The position numbers and the translations under genes were made by a program. DNA of 64,000 nucleotides from Streptomyces nitrosporeus (GTDB lineage Bacteria > Actinomycetota > Actinomycetes > Streptomycetales > Streptomycetaceae). Below the pieces are notes generated by a model that was given only the letters and a program-made list of their open reading frames with translations, had not been told where the DNA came from and did no database searches. The stretch covers positions 5,680,001 through 5,744,000 of the forward strand of contig NZ_CP023702.1 of assembly GCF_008704555.1 (NCBI RefSeq), written 5' to 3'. Below, piece after piece: positions 26,651 to 35,103 of the stretch. How positions within the stretch are numbered: the stretch's first letter is position 1; the number at the start of each line of letters is the position of its first letter.

Positions 26651-29600
26651 TCACGCCGCTCCGGCCAGGGTCTGGATGATCCGGGCCCACAGCGCGGAGT
26701 GCTCCGGGGCGTACCGGGCGCTGAGCGTGGCGGTCTCGGCTATCAGGCGGTTGCGGACCTCGGCCGGGGCGTCCGCGACGAGCGGGACGAGCCGCTCGGG
26801 GGCGGCCTCCCCGGCCGTGCCCGCCAGTACCAGGGCGGCCTGGGCGTGGACGGAAGAGGAGAGCGGATCGGCGTGGACGGTCTCCTCGATGACGGAGACA
26901 TGGCGGAGCGCTTCGGCGTCCCCGGCGGCCACGGCGGCCCCCGTGTACTCCTGGAGGGCACCGGGATCACGGGCCAGGGCGTAGGCGGTGGCGATGTCCC
27001 GGGTGCGGGCGACATGGAGGAGCGCGGCCTGGAGGGGCGGGGCGTAGGCGGGGAGCTCGGCGTCCAGGAGGCCGGGGTCGGCACGGAGGAACCGCTCGGA
27101 CTCCTCCCAGGAGGCGCACCGGCTCCAGGCGGAGAGCCGTTCGTCGACGAGGAGCGGGCGGAACGCCGCCTCCGCACCCTCGGAAGAGATCTGTTCCCGC
27201 AGTTGCAGATGCCCGGCCGCGACGCGGGGCGAGAGCAGGGTGTACTCGGTCAGGGCCACCACGGCTCCCGGGCCGCTGAGTACACCGGCGTGCTCGGCCC
27301 AGTAGGCGGATGAGGCGGCCCAGGTCGGGGTGGCCAGCCATTCCTTCACCGTGTTCATGACCTCCGGGGTGAGGGTCGCCCAGGGTGGGGCGGGCTCGCC
27401 GGTGGTGCTCTGCCATACGGAGTCGAGTACGGCGCGGTTGCGGGGGTTCTCCTGGACGTACGCGCGGATGGCGGTGTGAGCCCGCAGATCCGGCTCGCCG
27501 GTCCTGCCGGCGGACGAGCCACCGAGCAGGCCGGCGAGACGGGTGATGCCCTCTTCGGCCGGGCATTCCGGCCGGCGGAGCAGGAAGACGGCGTGCTCCA
27601 GGGCGAGAACACGGCCGGCCTCGGGCTGTACCGCGGTGAGATCCTCGGTCGCCGCGGTGTACGCCTGGAGTGCCGATGCCACGTCACCGGCGTCGGCGAG
27701 ATGTCCGGCGAGACTGCTGAGGGAGACGACGAGGTCGGGGAGGAAGACGGCCGGGCGCTGTCCGGTGAGGGTGCGGTAGAGGGCCACGGCCTCCGTGGCG
27801 GGTGCGAGCGCCTCTTCCCGGTCCCCCCTCCTGACCAGGTGCGTGGCGAGGTCGTGGAGGGACATGGCGAGGCCGGGGAGGAAGGCGGCGGGACGCCCCT
27901 CGGCCAGGGAACGGTAGAGGTCAACCGCCTCCCGGGCGGGCGGGAGCGCGTGCTCACGGTCGCCTTTGCCGGACAGGTAGGCGGCGAGGGCGTTGAGGGA
28001 CGCGGCGAGGTCGGAAAGAAACGTGGCGGGGCGCTGTCCGGCGAGAGTGCGGTGGAGGCCCACCGCTTCCCGGGCAGGCGCGAGTGCTCCCTCGAAGTCG
28101 TCGCTGCCGGCCAGGTGCGCGGCGAGGGCGTCGAGAGACGCGGCGAGGTCGGGGAGGAAGGCGGCGGGATGTTCCTCGGCCAGGGCGCGGCGGATGCGCA
28201 CCGCTTCCCGCGCGGGCGCGAGGACGTCTTCACGCTCACCGGTCGCGGCGAGATGGTTGGCCAGGTTGTGCAGGGACATGGCGAGGTCGGGGAGGAAGGC
28301 TGCCGGATGCCGTTCCGCGAGGGCACGGTGATGGCCTACGGCCTCGCGGGAGATCGCGAGGGCCTGCGCGTGCTCACCGGCGTCACTGAGGTGGCTGGCC
28401 AGATTGGTGAGGGACTTGGCGAGGCCGGGGAGGAAGGCGGCCGGGTGCTGTCCGGCGAGGGCTCGGTAAAGGCCCACCGCCTCCCTCGCGGGCGTGAGGA
28501 CGTCTTCGCCGTCGTCGGCGCCGGCCAGGTGCCTGGCGAGGTTGTGGAGGGCCATGGCGAGATCGGGGAGGAAGGCGGCGGGGTGCTGTCCGGCGAGGGT
28601 GCGGTAGAGGTCCACCGCTTCCCGCGCGGGTGCGAGCGCGCCCTCGCGGTCGCCGGTCTCCGCACGGTGGCTGGCGAGGTTGTGCAGGGACATGGCGAGG
28701 TCGGGGAGGAAGGCGGCCGGGTGCCGTTCGGCCAGAGCGCGCAGGATGCGCACCGCCTCCTGTACGAGGGCGAGCGCGCCTTCGCGGTCACCGGCGTCAC
28801 CGAGGTGCCTGGCGAGGTTGTGGAGGGCCATGGCGAGGTCGGGGAGGAAGGCGGCGGGGTGCTGTCCGGCGAGGGTGCGGTAGAGGTCCACCGCCTCCCG
28901 CGCGGGGGCGAGCGCGCCCTCGCGGTCGCCGGTCTCCGCACGGTGGCCGGCGAGGTTGTTCAGGGACTTGGCGAGGTTGGGGAGGAAGGCGGCCGGGTGC
29001 TGTTCGGCCAGCGCGCGGTGCAGCACCACGGCTTCGTGCGCGGGGGCGAGCGCGCCTTCACGGTCCCCGGTGTCGGCGAGATGGCTGGCCAGCGTGCCGA
29101 GGATGCTGGCGAAGTCGGGGAGCAGGGCGGTGCGGTTCTCCTCGGCCAGCGGGCGGTAGGTCTCCACCGCTTCCCGGACGGCCGCGAGCGCGCCCTCGCG
29201 GTCGCCGGACGAGGAGAGGTGGTTGGCGAGGTTGTTGAGGGACTTGGCGAGTTCGAGGAGGAAAACGGCGGGGTGCTGTCCGGCGAGGGCGCGGTTGAGG
29301 GCCACCGCCTCCCGTGCGGTGGCCAGCGCCTCCGCGCGGTCACCCGTGTCGGCGAGACGATCGGCGAGTACGTTCAGCGCGCCCGCCAGGTCGGCCCGGT
29401 ACTCCTCCGGACGCGATCCGGCGAGCCCCCGGTAGAGGGAGGCGGCCTCCCGGGAGTGGCGCAGCGCCTCGTCGCGCTCGCCTTCCCGGGACAGCACCAG
29501 CGAGAAGTGGACGAGCGCTTCGGCCAGCAGGCCGGGCGCACCCCCGGTTCCCCCGGCCGCCAGCTCGCGCAGCATCCCGATCCCGGGCTCCCCGGTCCGC

Positions 29601-31693
29601 ACCGCGTGAAGGACCAGTCCGCGGGACAGATACGGGCCGTCCTCGCCCCCCGGACCCCGGCGCGCCGCCAGGTCCACCAGCGTCCGCGTCACCACCCGGT
29701 CCGCGTCCGCGCCGCCCGGCCCGGACCGGCGCATCAGGTGGGACACGAACTCCCGGTGGTACAGCCGGTACACCGCCCGGCCGTCCTCCGCGTCCTCCAC
29801 GACGTAGCGGCCGTACGCGGACAGCAGCCAGTCCACATCGCTCCCGTCGTAGACGGCACCGCCGCCGAGCGCCCCGGCCACCGCCTCCCACACCCCGTCC
29901 GCCGGCATGCCCCGGCCCACGGACCAGGCCAGCGCGGTCAGCAGGTCCCGGGCGGCGGAGGGCAGCGCCGTGCCGTCCTCCCGGACCCGCACCGGTCCCG
30001 ACCGCAGCTCGTTCTCGAACGCGGCACCGATGGAGCCGGGCAGGCCGGACAGCGGACCGCCCTCCCCGGTGCGCCCCTTCTCCCCGAGGTCCCTGAGGAC
30101 CGTGCCGGTCACCAGGCGGGCGAAGAGGAAACCGCCGCCGAGCGCCGTCGCCCGCCCGGAGACCGCCGCCGCGACCTCCCGGGCCCGCGGCTCCGGGACG
30201 CCGGCCGCCGCGCACCGGAGGAAGACGTACGTGCCGATGTCCTCCCGGGTGCGGGGCTCGCGTTCGAGGTCCGCCGTGGTGACGTCCGCCCCGATCAGAC
30301 GGGTCAGCGCCTGCGGAAGGGTCTCGCCCGCGTCCAGCCGGTTGCGGAAGGGCCGGTCCCGGGAACCGAGCAGGACCGGCACCGTCCGGCTCAGCGGGAA
30401 GACCAGCTCCTCGACCATGGCCTGGGCGTGCTCGGCGGACACCTCGTCCAGCCCGTCGAGCACCAGGACCGGCCGCAACGCCGACTCCCGCAGCTCGCCC
30501 CGGAAATCGTCGGCGTTACGGGGCTCGTGGAGCCCCAGGCCACGGGCCAGCTCCGCCGCCGCCTGCAACGGGGTCAGGCCGCGCAGATGGACGGCCGCGA
30601 GCGTCCGGCCGCCCCCGGACCCCGGATCGGTGTCGCCCTCGCGCAGGGCCCCCCGCTCCTCGGCCTCGGCCCGCAGCACCGGATCGAGGAGGGTGGCGAC
30701 ACGCCCCAGCACCGCCGACTTCCCGCACCCGGCCGGGCCGGTGACCAGGAAGAGCCCCGGCCGGTCCGTGCCCATCCACTCGGCGATCTCCCCGAGCACC
30801 CGGTCACGGCCGGTGAAGAACCACCCCTCCTCACGGTGGCCCACCCCCCGCGCGGCGAGCACCAGGTGCTCCACCAGCCCGGCCGGAGCGCCCGGCCGGT
30901 GCCGCGGGTTGGGGAAGACCGGGCGGCCGGTACCCAGCGTCGCGGGGACCGGGGTCTGCCCTTCGCCCCGCCAGCGGCCGGCCAGCGCGTCCAGCAGATC
31001 GGCGCCGCCGACGAAGGCGTTGTGACCGCTCCAGGCCGAGCGGTACCCGGTCGTCCCGGGGCCGTCCCGCAGGACCTCCGCGAACGCCGCCAGCAGCGGG
31101 CCGCTGCCGTCCGAGGTCTCGCTCCTCTGGCAACTGGCCATGATTCCGAGCCACTTGGTGCGCCCAGGAGGCATGGACACGGTCTCCCAGCGCTTCAGCG
31201 CCGTCTCCACGCTCCGCGCGACGGCGTCCCCCGCGTAACACGTGTCGATGATCACCAGTACGTGGTCGGCGCCGGTGGCCACGGCGGTGCCCACCAGCTC
31301 GTCGGCGTCGACTCCGTGCCTGGCCAGCTGCCGCCCCCGCATGAGGGGGTCGCCGCTCAGCTCCAGGTCCGGCAGCACCAGGCGCAACGCGCCGTCGGCC
31401 AGGACACCGTGCCCCGACCAGAGCACCACGGCCGGTCTCCCCGCCCCGGTGGCCAGCCACCCCTCGCACCAGGCGTCGCTCTCCTCGGAGTACCGCGCCG
31501 CCGACGGGTTGCCGCCCCCCACCTTCCGGGCCTCGTACCCCAGCCCCTCCAGCAGCCCGGCGATCTCGTCCATCTGGGCCACGGCCCCCGCCAGCCGGGG
31601 GAACCGCCGCCCGTCGGCGTACTCCTCGCACACCACGCACAGCGCGGTGCCGGCCGCCCCGGTGCCCGGGAGCTCAGAGCTCACCGTCCGCAC
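26651..31693 (-). CDS. Caspase-like peptidase - STAND ATPase - tetratricopeptide repeat protein
   Basis: A single 1680-residue chain in four parts. (1) Caspase/metacaspase-like domain, about 15-240, with the dyad His95 (LWSGHG) and Cys152 (IIDTCYAG). (2) A STAND/NACHT-type NTPase, about 285-650, with Walker A GPAGCGKS (319-326) and Walker B VLVLDGLDEV (409-418). (3) Thirteen TPR-like units of exactly 46 residues (about 735-1370) with the pattern LAGQHPAAFLPDLA-SLNNLA-HL. (4) An Ala-rich helical tail. STAND proteins oligomerise after their repeat domain senses a trigger. Here a protease would be released or activated. The start is GTG 31693 (or GTG 31684). It overlaps the lipase gene by 20 bases, so the two are one operon. 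Function as a suicide or defence switch is inferred. Confidence 0.9.
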   Translation of the reverse strand: MRTVSSELPGTGAAGTALCVVCEEYADGRRFPRLAGAVAQMDEIAGLLEGLGYEARKVGGGNPSAARYSEESDAWCEGWLATGAGRPAVVLWSGHGVLADGALRLVLPDLELSGDPLMRGRQLARHGVDADELVGTAVATGADHVLVIIDTCYAGDAVARSVETALKRWETVSMPPGRTKWLGIMASCQRSETSDGSGPLLAAFAEVLRDGPGTTGYRSAWSGHNAFVGGADLLDALAGRWRGEGQTPVPATLGTGRPVFPNPRHRPGAPAGLVEHLVLAARGVGHREEGWFFTGRDRVLGEIAEWMGTDRPGLFLVTGPAGCGKSAVLGRVATLLDPVLRAEAEERGALREGDTDPGSGGGRTLAAVHLRGLTPLQAAAELARGLGLHEPRNADDFRGELRESALRPVLVLDGLDEVSAEHAQAMVEELVFPLSRTVPVLLGSRDRPFRNRLDAGETLPQALTRLIGADVTTADLEREPRTREDIGTYVFLRCAAAGVPEPRAREVAAAVSGRATALGGGFLFARLVTGTVLRDLGEKGRTGEGGPLSGLPGSIGAAFENELRSGPVRVREDGTALPSAARDLLTALAWSVGRGMPADGVWEAVAGALGGGAVYDGSDVDWLLSAYGRYVVEDAEDGRAVYRLYHREFVSHLMRRSGPGGADADRVVTRTLVDLAARRGPGGEDGPYLSRGLVLHAVRTGEPGIGMLRELAAGGTGGAPGLLAEALVHFSLVLSREGERDEALRHSREAASLYRGLAGSRPEEYRADLAGALNVLADRLADTGDRAEALATAREAVALNRALAGQHPAVFLLELAKSLNNLANHLSSSGDREGALAAVREAVETYRPLAEENRTALLPDFASILGTLASHLADTGDREGALAPAHEAVVLHRALAEQHPAAFLPNLAKSLNNLAGHRAETGDREGALAPAREAVDLYRTLAGQHPAAFLPDLAMALHNLARHLGDAGDREGALALVQEAVRILRALAERHPAAFLPDLAMSLHNLASHRAETGDREGALAPAREAVDLYRTLAGQHPAAFLPDLAMALHNLARHLAGADDGEDVLTPAREAVGLYRALAGQHPAAFLPGLAKSLTNLASHLSDAGEHAQALAISREAVGHHRALAERHPAAFLPDLAMSLHNLANHLAATGEREDVLAPAREAVRIRRALAEEHPAAFLPDLAASLDALAAHLAGSDDFEGALAPAREAVGLHRTLAGQRPATFLSDLAASLNALAAYLSGKGDREHALPPAREAVDLYRSLAEGRPAAFLPGLAMSLHDLATHLVRRGDREEALAPATEAVALYRTLTGQRPAVFLPDLVVSLSSLAGHLADAGDVASALQAYTAATEDLTAVQPEAGRVLALEHAVFLLRRPECPAEEGITRLAGLLGGSSAGRTGEPDLRAHTAIRAYVQENPRNRAVLDSVWQSTTGEPAPPWATLTPEVMNTVKEWLATPTWAASSAYWAEHAGVLSGPGAVVALTEYTLLSPRVAAGHLQLREQISSEGAEAAFRPLLVDERLSAWSRCASWEESERFLRADPGLLDAELPAYAPPLQAALLHVARTRDIATAYALARDPGALQEYTGAAVAAGDAEALRHVSVIEETVHADPLSSSVHAQAALVLAGTAGEAAPERLVPLVADAPAEVRNRLIAETATLSARYAPEHSALWARIIQTLAGAA
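27590..29490. repeat. 138-bp tandem repeat array coding TPR units
   Basis: About 13 copies of a 138-bp unit encode the 46-residue TPR-like repeats of the caspase-STAND protein. Two units 276 bp apart (around 28550-28680 and 28826-28956) differ at only a few bases and encode the same stretch (TGDREGALAPAREAVDLY and onward), which points to recent duplication. The array is a likely place for copy-number change and for short-read assembly error. Confidence 0.85.
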
Positions 31694-33092
31694 CCCGCTC
31701 CACCACCAGCACCAGCGCGGTCATCACCACGTCCGACGCGGACCGGACGCCCACCCGCACCCGGTGCGCCCCGGGCGGGAGCCCGGCCAGCCGGGCCCGG
31801 TACCGGCCGCCGCCCAGATTGCTCATCCGGCGGGCCCGCCCGTCCTCCGGCGCGACGAAGACGGGCACCTCGTCATGGCCGGAGACATCTCCCGGGACGG
31901 TGGCCCGGATCTCGTACACCTCGCCCTCGGCGAGCTCCTCCGGGGCGTCCACCGACAGCGGTACGCCCTCGTCCCCCGAACCCCGGTGCACGGGAGGCTC
32001 CGGGGTGAGCCAGTTGTACAGCGCCTGGCGGACCGCCTTGTTGTTCTGGAGCGACCCGTGCTTCTCCCACGGGGTGTACGCGGCACGCCCCGGGCCCACG
32101 TGCGCGCTGGACAGCCGGGGGACGCGCCCGTCGCCGCCCTCGTCCGCGCCGTCGACGGTGTGCAGGGCCCTCAGGGTGCCCCCGTGGATCTCCGCCGTGG
32201 TCGGCGTCGGCTGGAGGACGCCGCTGACGGGCACGTACTCCACCGCGTGCTCCGCCCCCGCCCCGGACCCCCGCAGCGCCGCGTGGAACTCCCCGGCGTC
32301 CCGCAGCAGTTCCGCGTCGGCCCCGGGCAGGCCCGTGACCTCGCGCGCGTACCTGAGGGCGGGGTGGTCCGGGGTGCTCAGCGCCGCGTAGTCGGGGGTG
32401 AGCTGGTGCAGCGAGGGCAGGCTGCGGGCGAAGCCGGTGAGGTCGAGTCCGAGCGGGCCCGCCCCGTACCGCATGCCGTTGACCAGGTACACCAGGGCGT
32501 CCAGCGACCCCCGGTAGGGGGTGCCGAGGGTGATCACGCGCCGGGTGACCTCCGCGCCGCCGCACCGCTCGACGTACTGGCGGGTGACGAGGCCGCCCAT
32601 GGAATGGCAGAGGAAGACCACCCGGGCCTCCCGCCGGTCCGCCCGGGACCCCCGCCAGCGGCCGAGCTCCTCGCTCACGGTGGCGGCCAGCCGGTCCGCG
32701 TTGTACCGGCAGGAGAGGCGCCAGTCGTACGCGAAACCGACCAGGTTGACCGGTGTGCCGGGGGCGTCGCCCGAAAGGCGCCGCCGGAGGGTGAAGTGCC
32801 GCTCCAGCCAGTCGAGCAGTCCGCTGTACCCGTCGACCAGGGCGCCGACGCCGGGCAGCGCGTGCAGATCGCGCATCAGCCCGACGGGCCGCACCCCGTC
32901 CCCCGGATGGGCGTCGCCCAGGTCCCGGGGGAGCGTGAGGCCGGTGACGGACCTGCCGAACGTACGGATGCCCCGGAGCAGGGGCGCGCCGGACAGCCCC
33001 CAGACCTCGTGGCCGCCCGCGTCCGCCAGCCGGCTGCCCAGAATGCCCGGCACGACGACCACCATGTCCTCGACCCGGCTGCGCTGTGTCAT
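31674..33092 (-). CDS. LCAT-like alpha/beta hydrolase (lipase/acyltransferase), partner of the caspase-STAND protein
   Basis: A 472-residue cytosolic-looking protein without signal peptide. Features of the lecithin:cholesterol acyltransferase fold are VVVVPGILGSRL (oxyanion region), AYDWRLSC, the nucleophile elbow LCHSMGGLV (Ser164), ITLGTPYRGS, a late Asp in GDGRVP (Asp321) and His in EKHGS (His345). About 90 C-terminal residues look beta-rich and may be a separate Ig-like or carbohydrate-binding-like domain. Bacterial relatives are phospholipases or acyltransferases. The gene is first in a two-gene unit. Its stop lies 20 bases inside the caspase-STAND gene. A membrane-damaging effector role is inferred from this pairing. 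Confidence 0.85.
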   Translation of the reverse strand: MTQRSRVEDMVVVVPGILGSRLADAGGHEVWGLSGAPLLRGIRTFGRSVTGLTLPRDLGDAHPGDGVRPVGLMRDLHALPGVGALVDGYSGLLDWLERHFTLRRRLSGDAPGTPVNLVGFAYDWRLSCRYNADRLAATVSEELGRWRGSRADRREARVVFLCHSMGGLVTRQYVERCGGAEVTRRVITLGTPYRGSLDALVYLVNGMRYGAGPLGLDLTGFARSLPSLHQLTPDYAALSTPDHPALRYAREVTGLPGADAELLRDAGEFHAALRGSGAGAEHAVEYVPVSGVLQPTPTTAEIHGGTLRALHTVDGADEGGDGRVPRLSSAHVGPGRAAYTPWEKHGSLQNNKAVRQALYNWLTPEPPVHRGSGDEGVPLSVDAPEELAEGEVYEIRATVPGDVSGHDEVPVFVAPEDGRARRMSNLGGGRYRARLAGLPPGAHRVRVGVRSASDVVMTALVLVVERGADGEL

Positions 33093-33128
33093 ACGCCCTG
33101 TCCCCCCGTCACCGCCGCTGGAGACAGC

Positions 33129-33134
33129 AGGCTA
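33129..33134 (-). promoter_or_regulatory. Candidate -10 box for the lipase/caspase-STAND operon
   Basis: The minus strand reads TAGCCT about 37 bases before the lipase ATG and just downstream of the nadA terminator. The -35 region is weak. This supports an independent promoter for the two-gene unit. Confidence 0.3.
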
Positions 33135-33153
33135 CTGAGCGGCGGGGACACCA

Positions 33154-33190
33154 CGGGCCCGATGAGCCGATATCCGGCTCACCGGGCCCG
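33154..33190 (-). terminator. Hairpin terminator between nadA and the lipase gene
   Basis: The arms 33154-33169 and 33175-33190 pair over 16 bases with one mismatch around the loop ATATC, 23 bases after the nadA stop. It separates the NAD gene from the lipase/caspase-STAND unit although all three are codirectional. Confidence 0.8.
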
Positions 33191-33212
33191 TCCGGTCCGC
33201 CCGCCGCGACGC

Positions 33213-34403
33213 CTACGGCAGCGCCAGCATCCGCTCCAGCGCCAGCTTGGCGTACTTCTCCGTCTCCGGGTCCACCTGGATGCGGTTGACCAGGCTGCCC
33301 TCGGCCAGCGACTCCAGCGTCCACACCAGGTGCGGCAGGTCGATGCGGTTCATCGTCGAGCAGAAGCAGACCGTCTTGTCGAGGAAGACGATCTCCTTGT
33401 CCTCCGCGGCGAAACGGTTCGCCAGCCGGCGTACCAGGTTCAGCTCCGTACCGATCGCCCACTTCGAGCCGGCCGGAGCCGCCTCCAGGGCCTTGATGAT
33501 GTACTCCGTGGAGCCCACGTAGTCCGCGGCCGCCACCACCTCGTGCTTGCACTCCGGGTGCACCAGCACGTTCACGCCCGGGATCCGCTCGCGCACGTCG
33601 TTCACGGACTCCACCGAGAAACGCCCGTGCACCGAGCAGTGGCCGCGCCACAGGATCATCTTCGCGTCACGCAGCTGCCCGGCGCTCAGCCCGCCGTTCG
33701 GCTTGTGCGGGTTGTAGACGACGCAGTCCTCCAGGGACATCCCCAGATCGCGGACGGCGGTGTTGCGCCCCAGGTGCTGGTCGGGCAGGAAGAGGACCTT
33801 GCCCGCCGAGGGCTCCCTCTGCTCGAAGGCCCACCCCAGCGCCCGCTCCGCGTTGGAGGAGGTGCAGATCGTGCCGCCGTGCCGGCCGGTGAAGGCCTTG
33901 ATGTCGGCGGAGGAGTTCATGTACGAGACCGGGACGACCTGGTCCGCGACGCCCGCCTCGGTCAGCACGTCCCAGCACTCGGCGACCTGCTCGGCGGTGG
34001 CCATGTCGGCCATCGAGCAGCCCGCCGCGAGGTCCGGGAGCACGACCTTCTGGTCGTCACCGGTCAGGATGTCCGCGGACTCGGCCATGAAGTGCACACC
34101 GCAGAAGACGATGTACTCGGCCTCGGGCCGCGCCGCCGCGTCCCGCGCCAGCTTGAAGGAGTCGCCGGTGACGTCGGCGAACTGGATGACCTTGTCGCGC
34201 TGGTAGTGGTGTCCGAGGACGAACACCTTGTCACCCAGCTTCTCCTTCGCGGCACGGGCGCGCTCCACCAGGTCCGGGTCGGAGGGGGAGGGCAGGTCAC
34301 CGGGGCATTCGACGCCGCGCTCGCTGCGCGGGTCGGCCTCGCGGCCGAGAAGCAGCAGCGCGAGGGGGGTCGGCTGGACATCCAGGGACTGGGCGGTGGT
34401 CAC
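33213..34403 (-). CDS. nadA: Quinolinate synthase
   Basis: The 396-residue 4Fe-4S enzyme condenses iminoaspartate with dihydroxyacetone phosphate in de novo NAD synthesis. Seen: VLGHHYQRDKVIQFAD, the three cluster cysteines in VFCGVHFMAESADIL, LWRGHCSVHGRF and KTVCFCSTMNR, and the substrate segment SYMNSSADIKAFTG. GTG 34403 is preferred because GAAAGGG lies eight bases upstream. GTG 34412 would be only two or three bases from it. No nadB or nadC follows. Divergent from the Fe-S carrier gene, which may help supply its cluster. Confidence 0.93.
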   Translation of the reverse strand: MTTAQSLDVQPTPLALLLLGREADPRSERGVECPGDLPSPSDPDLVERARAAKEKLGDKVFVLGHHYQRDKVIQFADVTGDSFKLARDAAARPEAEYIVFCGVHFMAESADILTGDDQKVVLPDLAAGCSMADMATAEQVAECWDVLTEAGVADQVVPVSYMNSSADIKAFTGRHGGTICTSSNAERALGWAFEQREPSAGKVLFLPDQHLGRNTAVRDLGMSLEDCVVYNPHKPNGGLSAGQLRDAKMILWRGHCSVHGRFSVESVNDVRERIPGVNVLVHPECKHEVVAAADYVGSTEYIIKALEAAPAGSKWAIGTELNLVRRLANRFAAEDKEIVFLDKTVCFCSTMNRIDLPHLVWTLESLAEGSLVNRIQVDPETEKYAKLALERMLALP

Positions 34404-34481
34404 GACACGCACCCTTTCTTGTCATCGATACACGCGGCGAAGCCGCTCGGTGGAGCAGGGCCCGCGCCGTAGCGCCTTTTC

Positions 34482-34506
34482 GTCTATTTGACGTTATCTA
34501 TCATAG
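34482..34506. promoter_or_regulatory. AT-rich block in the nadA/erpA divergent region
   Basis: This 25-base stretch has 9 G+C, far below its surroundings. On the minus strand it contains TATGAT, a good -10, about 90 bases before nadA. It may also be an operator. No clear palindrome or -35 was found. Confidence 0.35.
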
Positions 34507-34674
34507 CCGCTGCACCCACGGCTTGACGATGCCGATAGCGTCGATGTGACGCATCCCCCGCCCGGGCGGTGTGCGAGCATGAAGACACAAGTGACGCGCC
34601 CGGCCCGGAATGAATCCGCGGCTCCGGCGGTTGCACCGTCGGCAACCAGTCCGTACAACCCGGGAGAGAAGCAG

Positions 34675-35031
34675 ATGTCCGTATCGGACGAGACCACCAC
34701 CGTGAGCGACGGCATCCTCCTGTCCGACGCCGCCGCAGCCAAGGTCAAGGCCCTGCTGGAGCAGGAAGGCCGTGACGACCTCGCGCTGCGCGTCGCCGTC
34801 CAGCCCGGAGGCTGCTCCGGCCTGCGCTACCAGCTCTTCTTCGACGAGCGCTCGCTCGACGGGGACGTCGTGAAGGACTTCGACGGCGTCAAGGTCGTCA
34901 CCGACCGGATGAGCGCCCCCTACCTGGGCGGTGCCTCCGTCGACTTCGTCGACACCATCGAGAAGCAGGGCTTCACGATCGACAACCCGAACGCCACCGG
35001 CTCCTGCGCCTGCGGTGACTCCTTCAGCTGA
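34675..35031 (+). CDS. erpA: HesB/IscA-family iron-sulfur insertion protein (ErpA type)
   Basis: A 118-residue A-type carrier that takes Fe-S clusters from the assembly scaffold to target enzymes. The three conserved cysteines are present: Cys47 in PGGCSGLRY and the C-terminal pair Cys111 and Cys113 in SCACGDSFS. The segment YLGGASVDFVD is typical. ATG 34675 is preceded by GGGAGAGAAG. The in-frame extension upstream is Pro-rich and not family-like. It is divergent from nadA, whose product needs a 4Fe-4S cluster, which makes a functional link plausible. Confidence 0.9.
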   Translation: MSVSDETTTVSDGILLSDAAAAKVKALLEQEGRDDLALRVAVQPGGCSGLRYQLFFDERSLDGDVVKDFDGVKVVTDRMSAPYLGGASVDFVDTIEKQGFTIDNPNATGSCACGDSFS

Positions 35032-35103
35032 GCCGCACACCCGCGACGACGGCGGCGGCGCCCCCCACCCCGGGGAGCGCCGCCGCCGCCGTACCCCCGC
35101 GCG

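Noticed and set aside
27476..32008. 1510-codon plus-strand frame opposite the caspase-STAND-TPR gene
   Set aside because: Its repeats are the reverse reading of the TPR array. There is no promoter or start signal, and the minus strand carries catalytic motifs.
25913..33190. Integrative element with attachment repeats
   Set aside because: No integrase, transposase, tRNA end or matching direct repeats were seen at the edges of the accessory-looking island.
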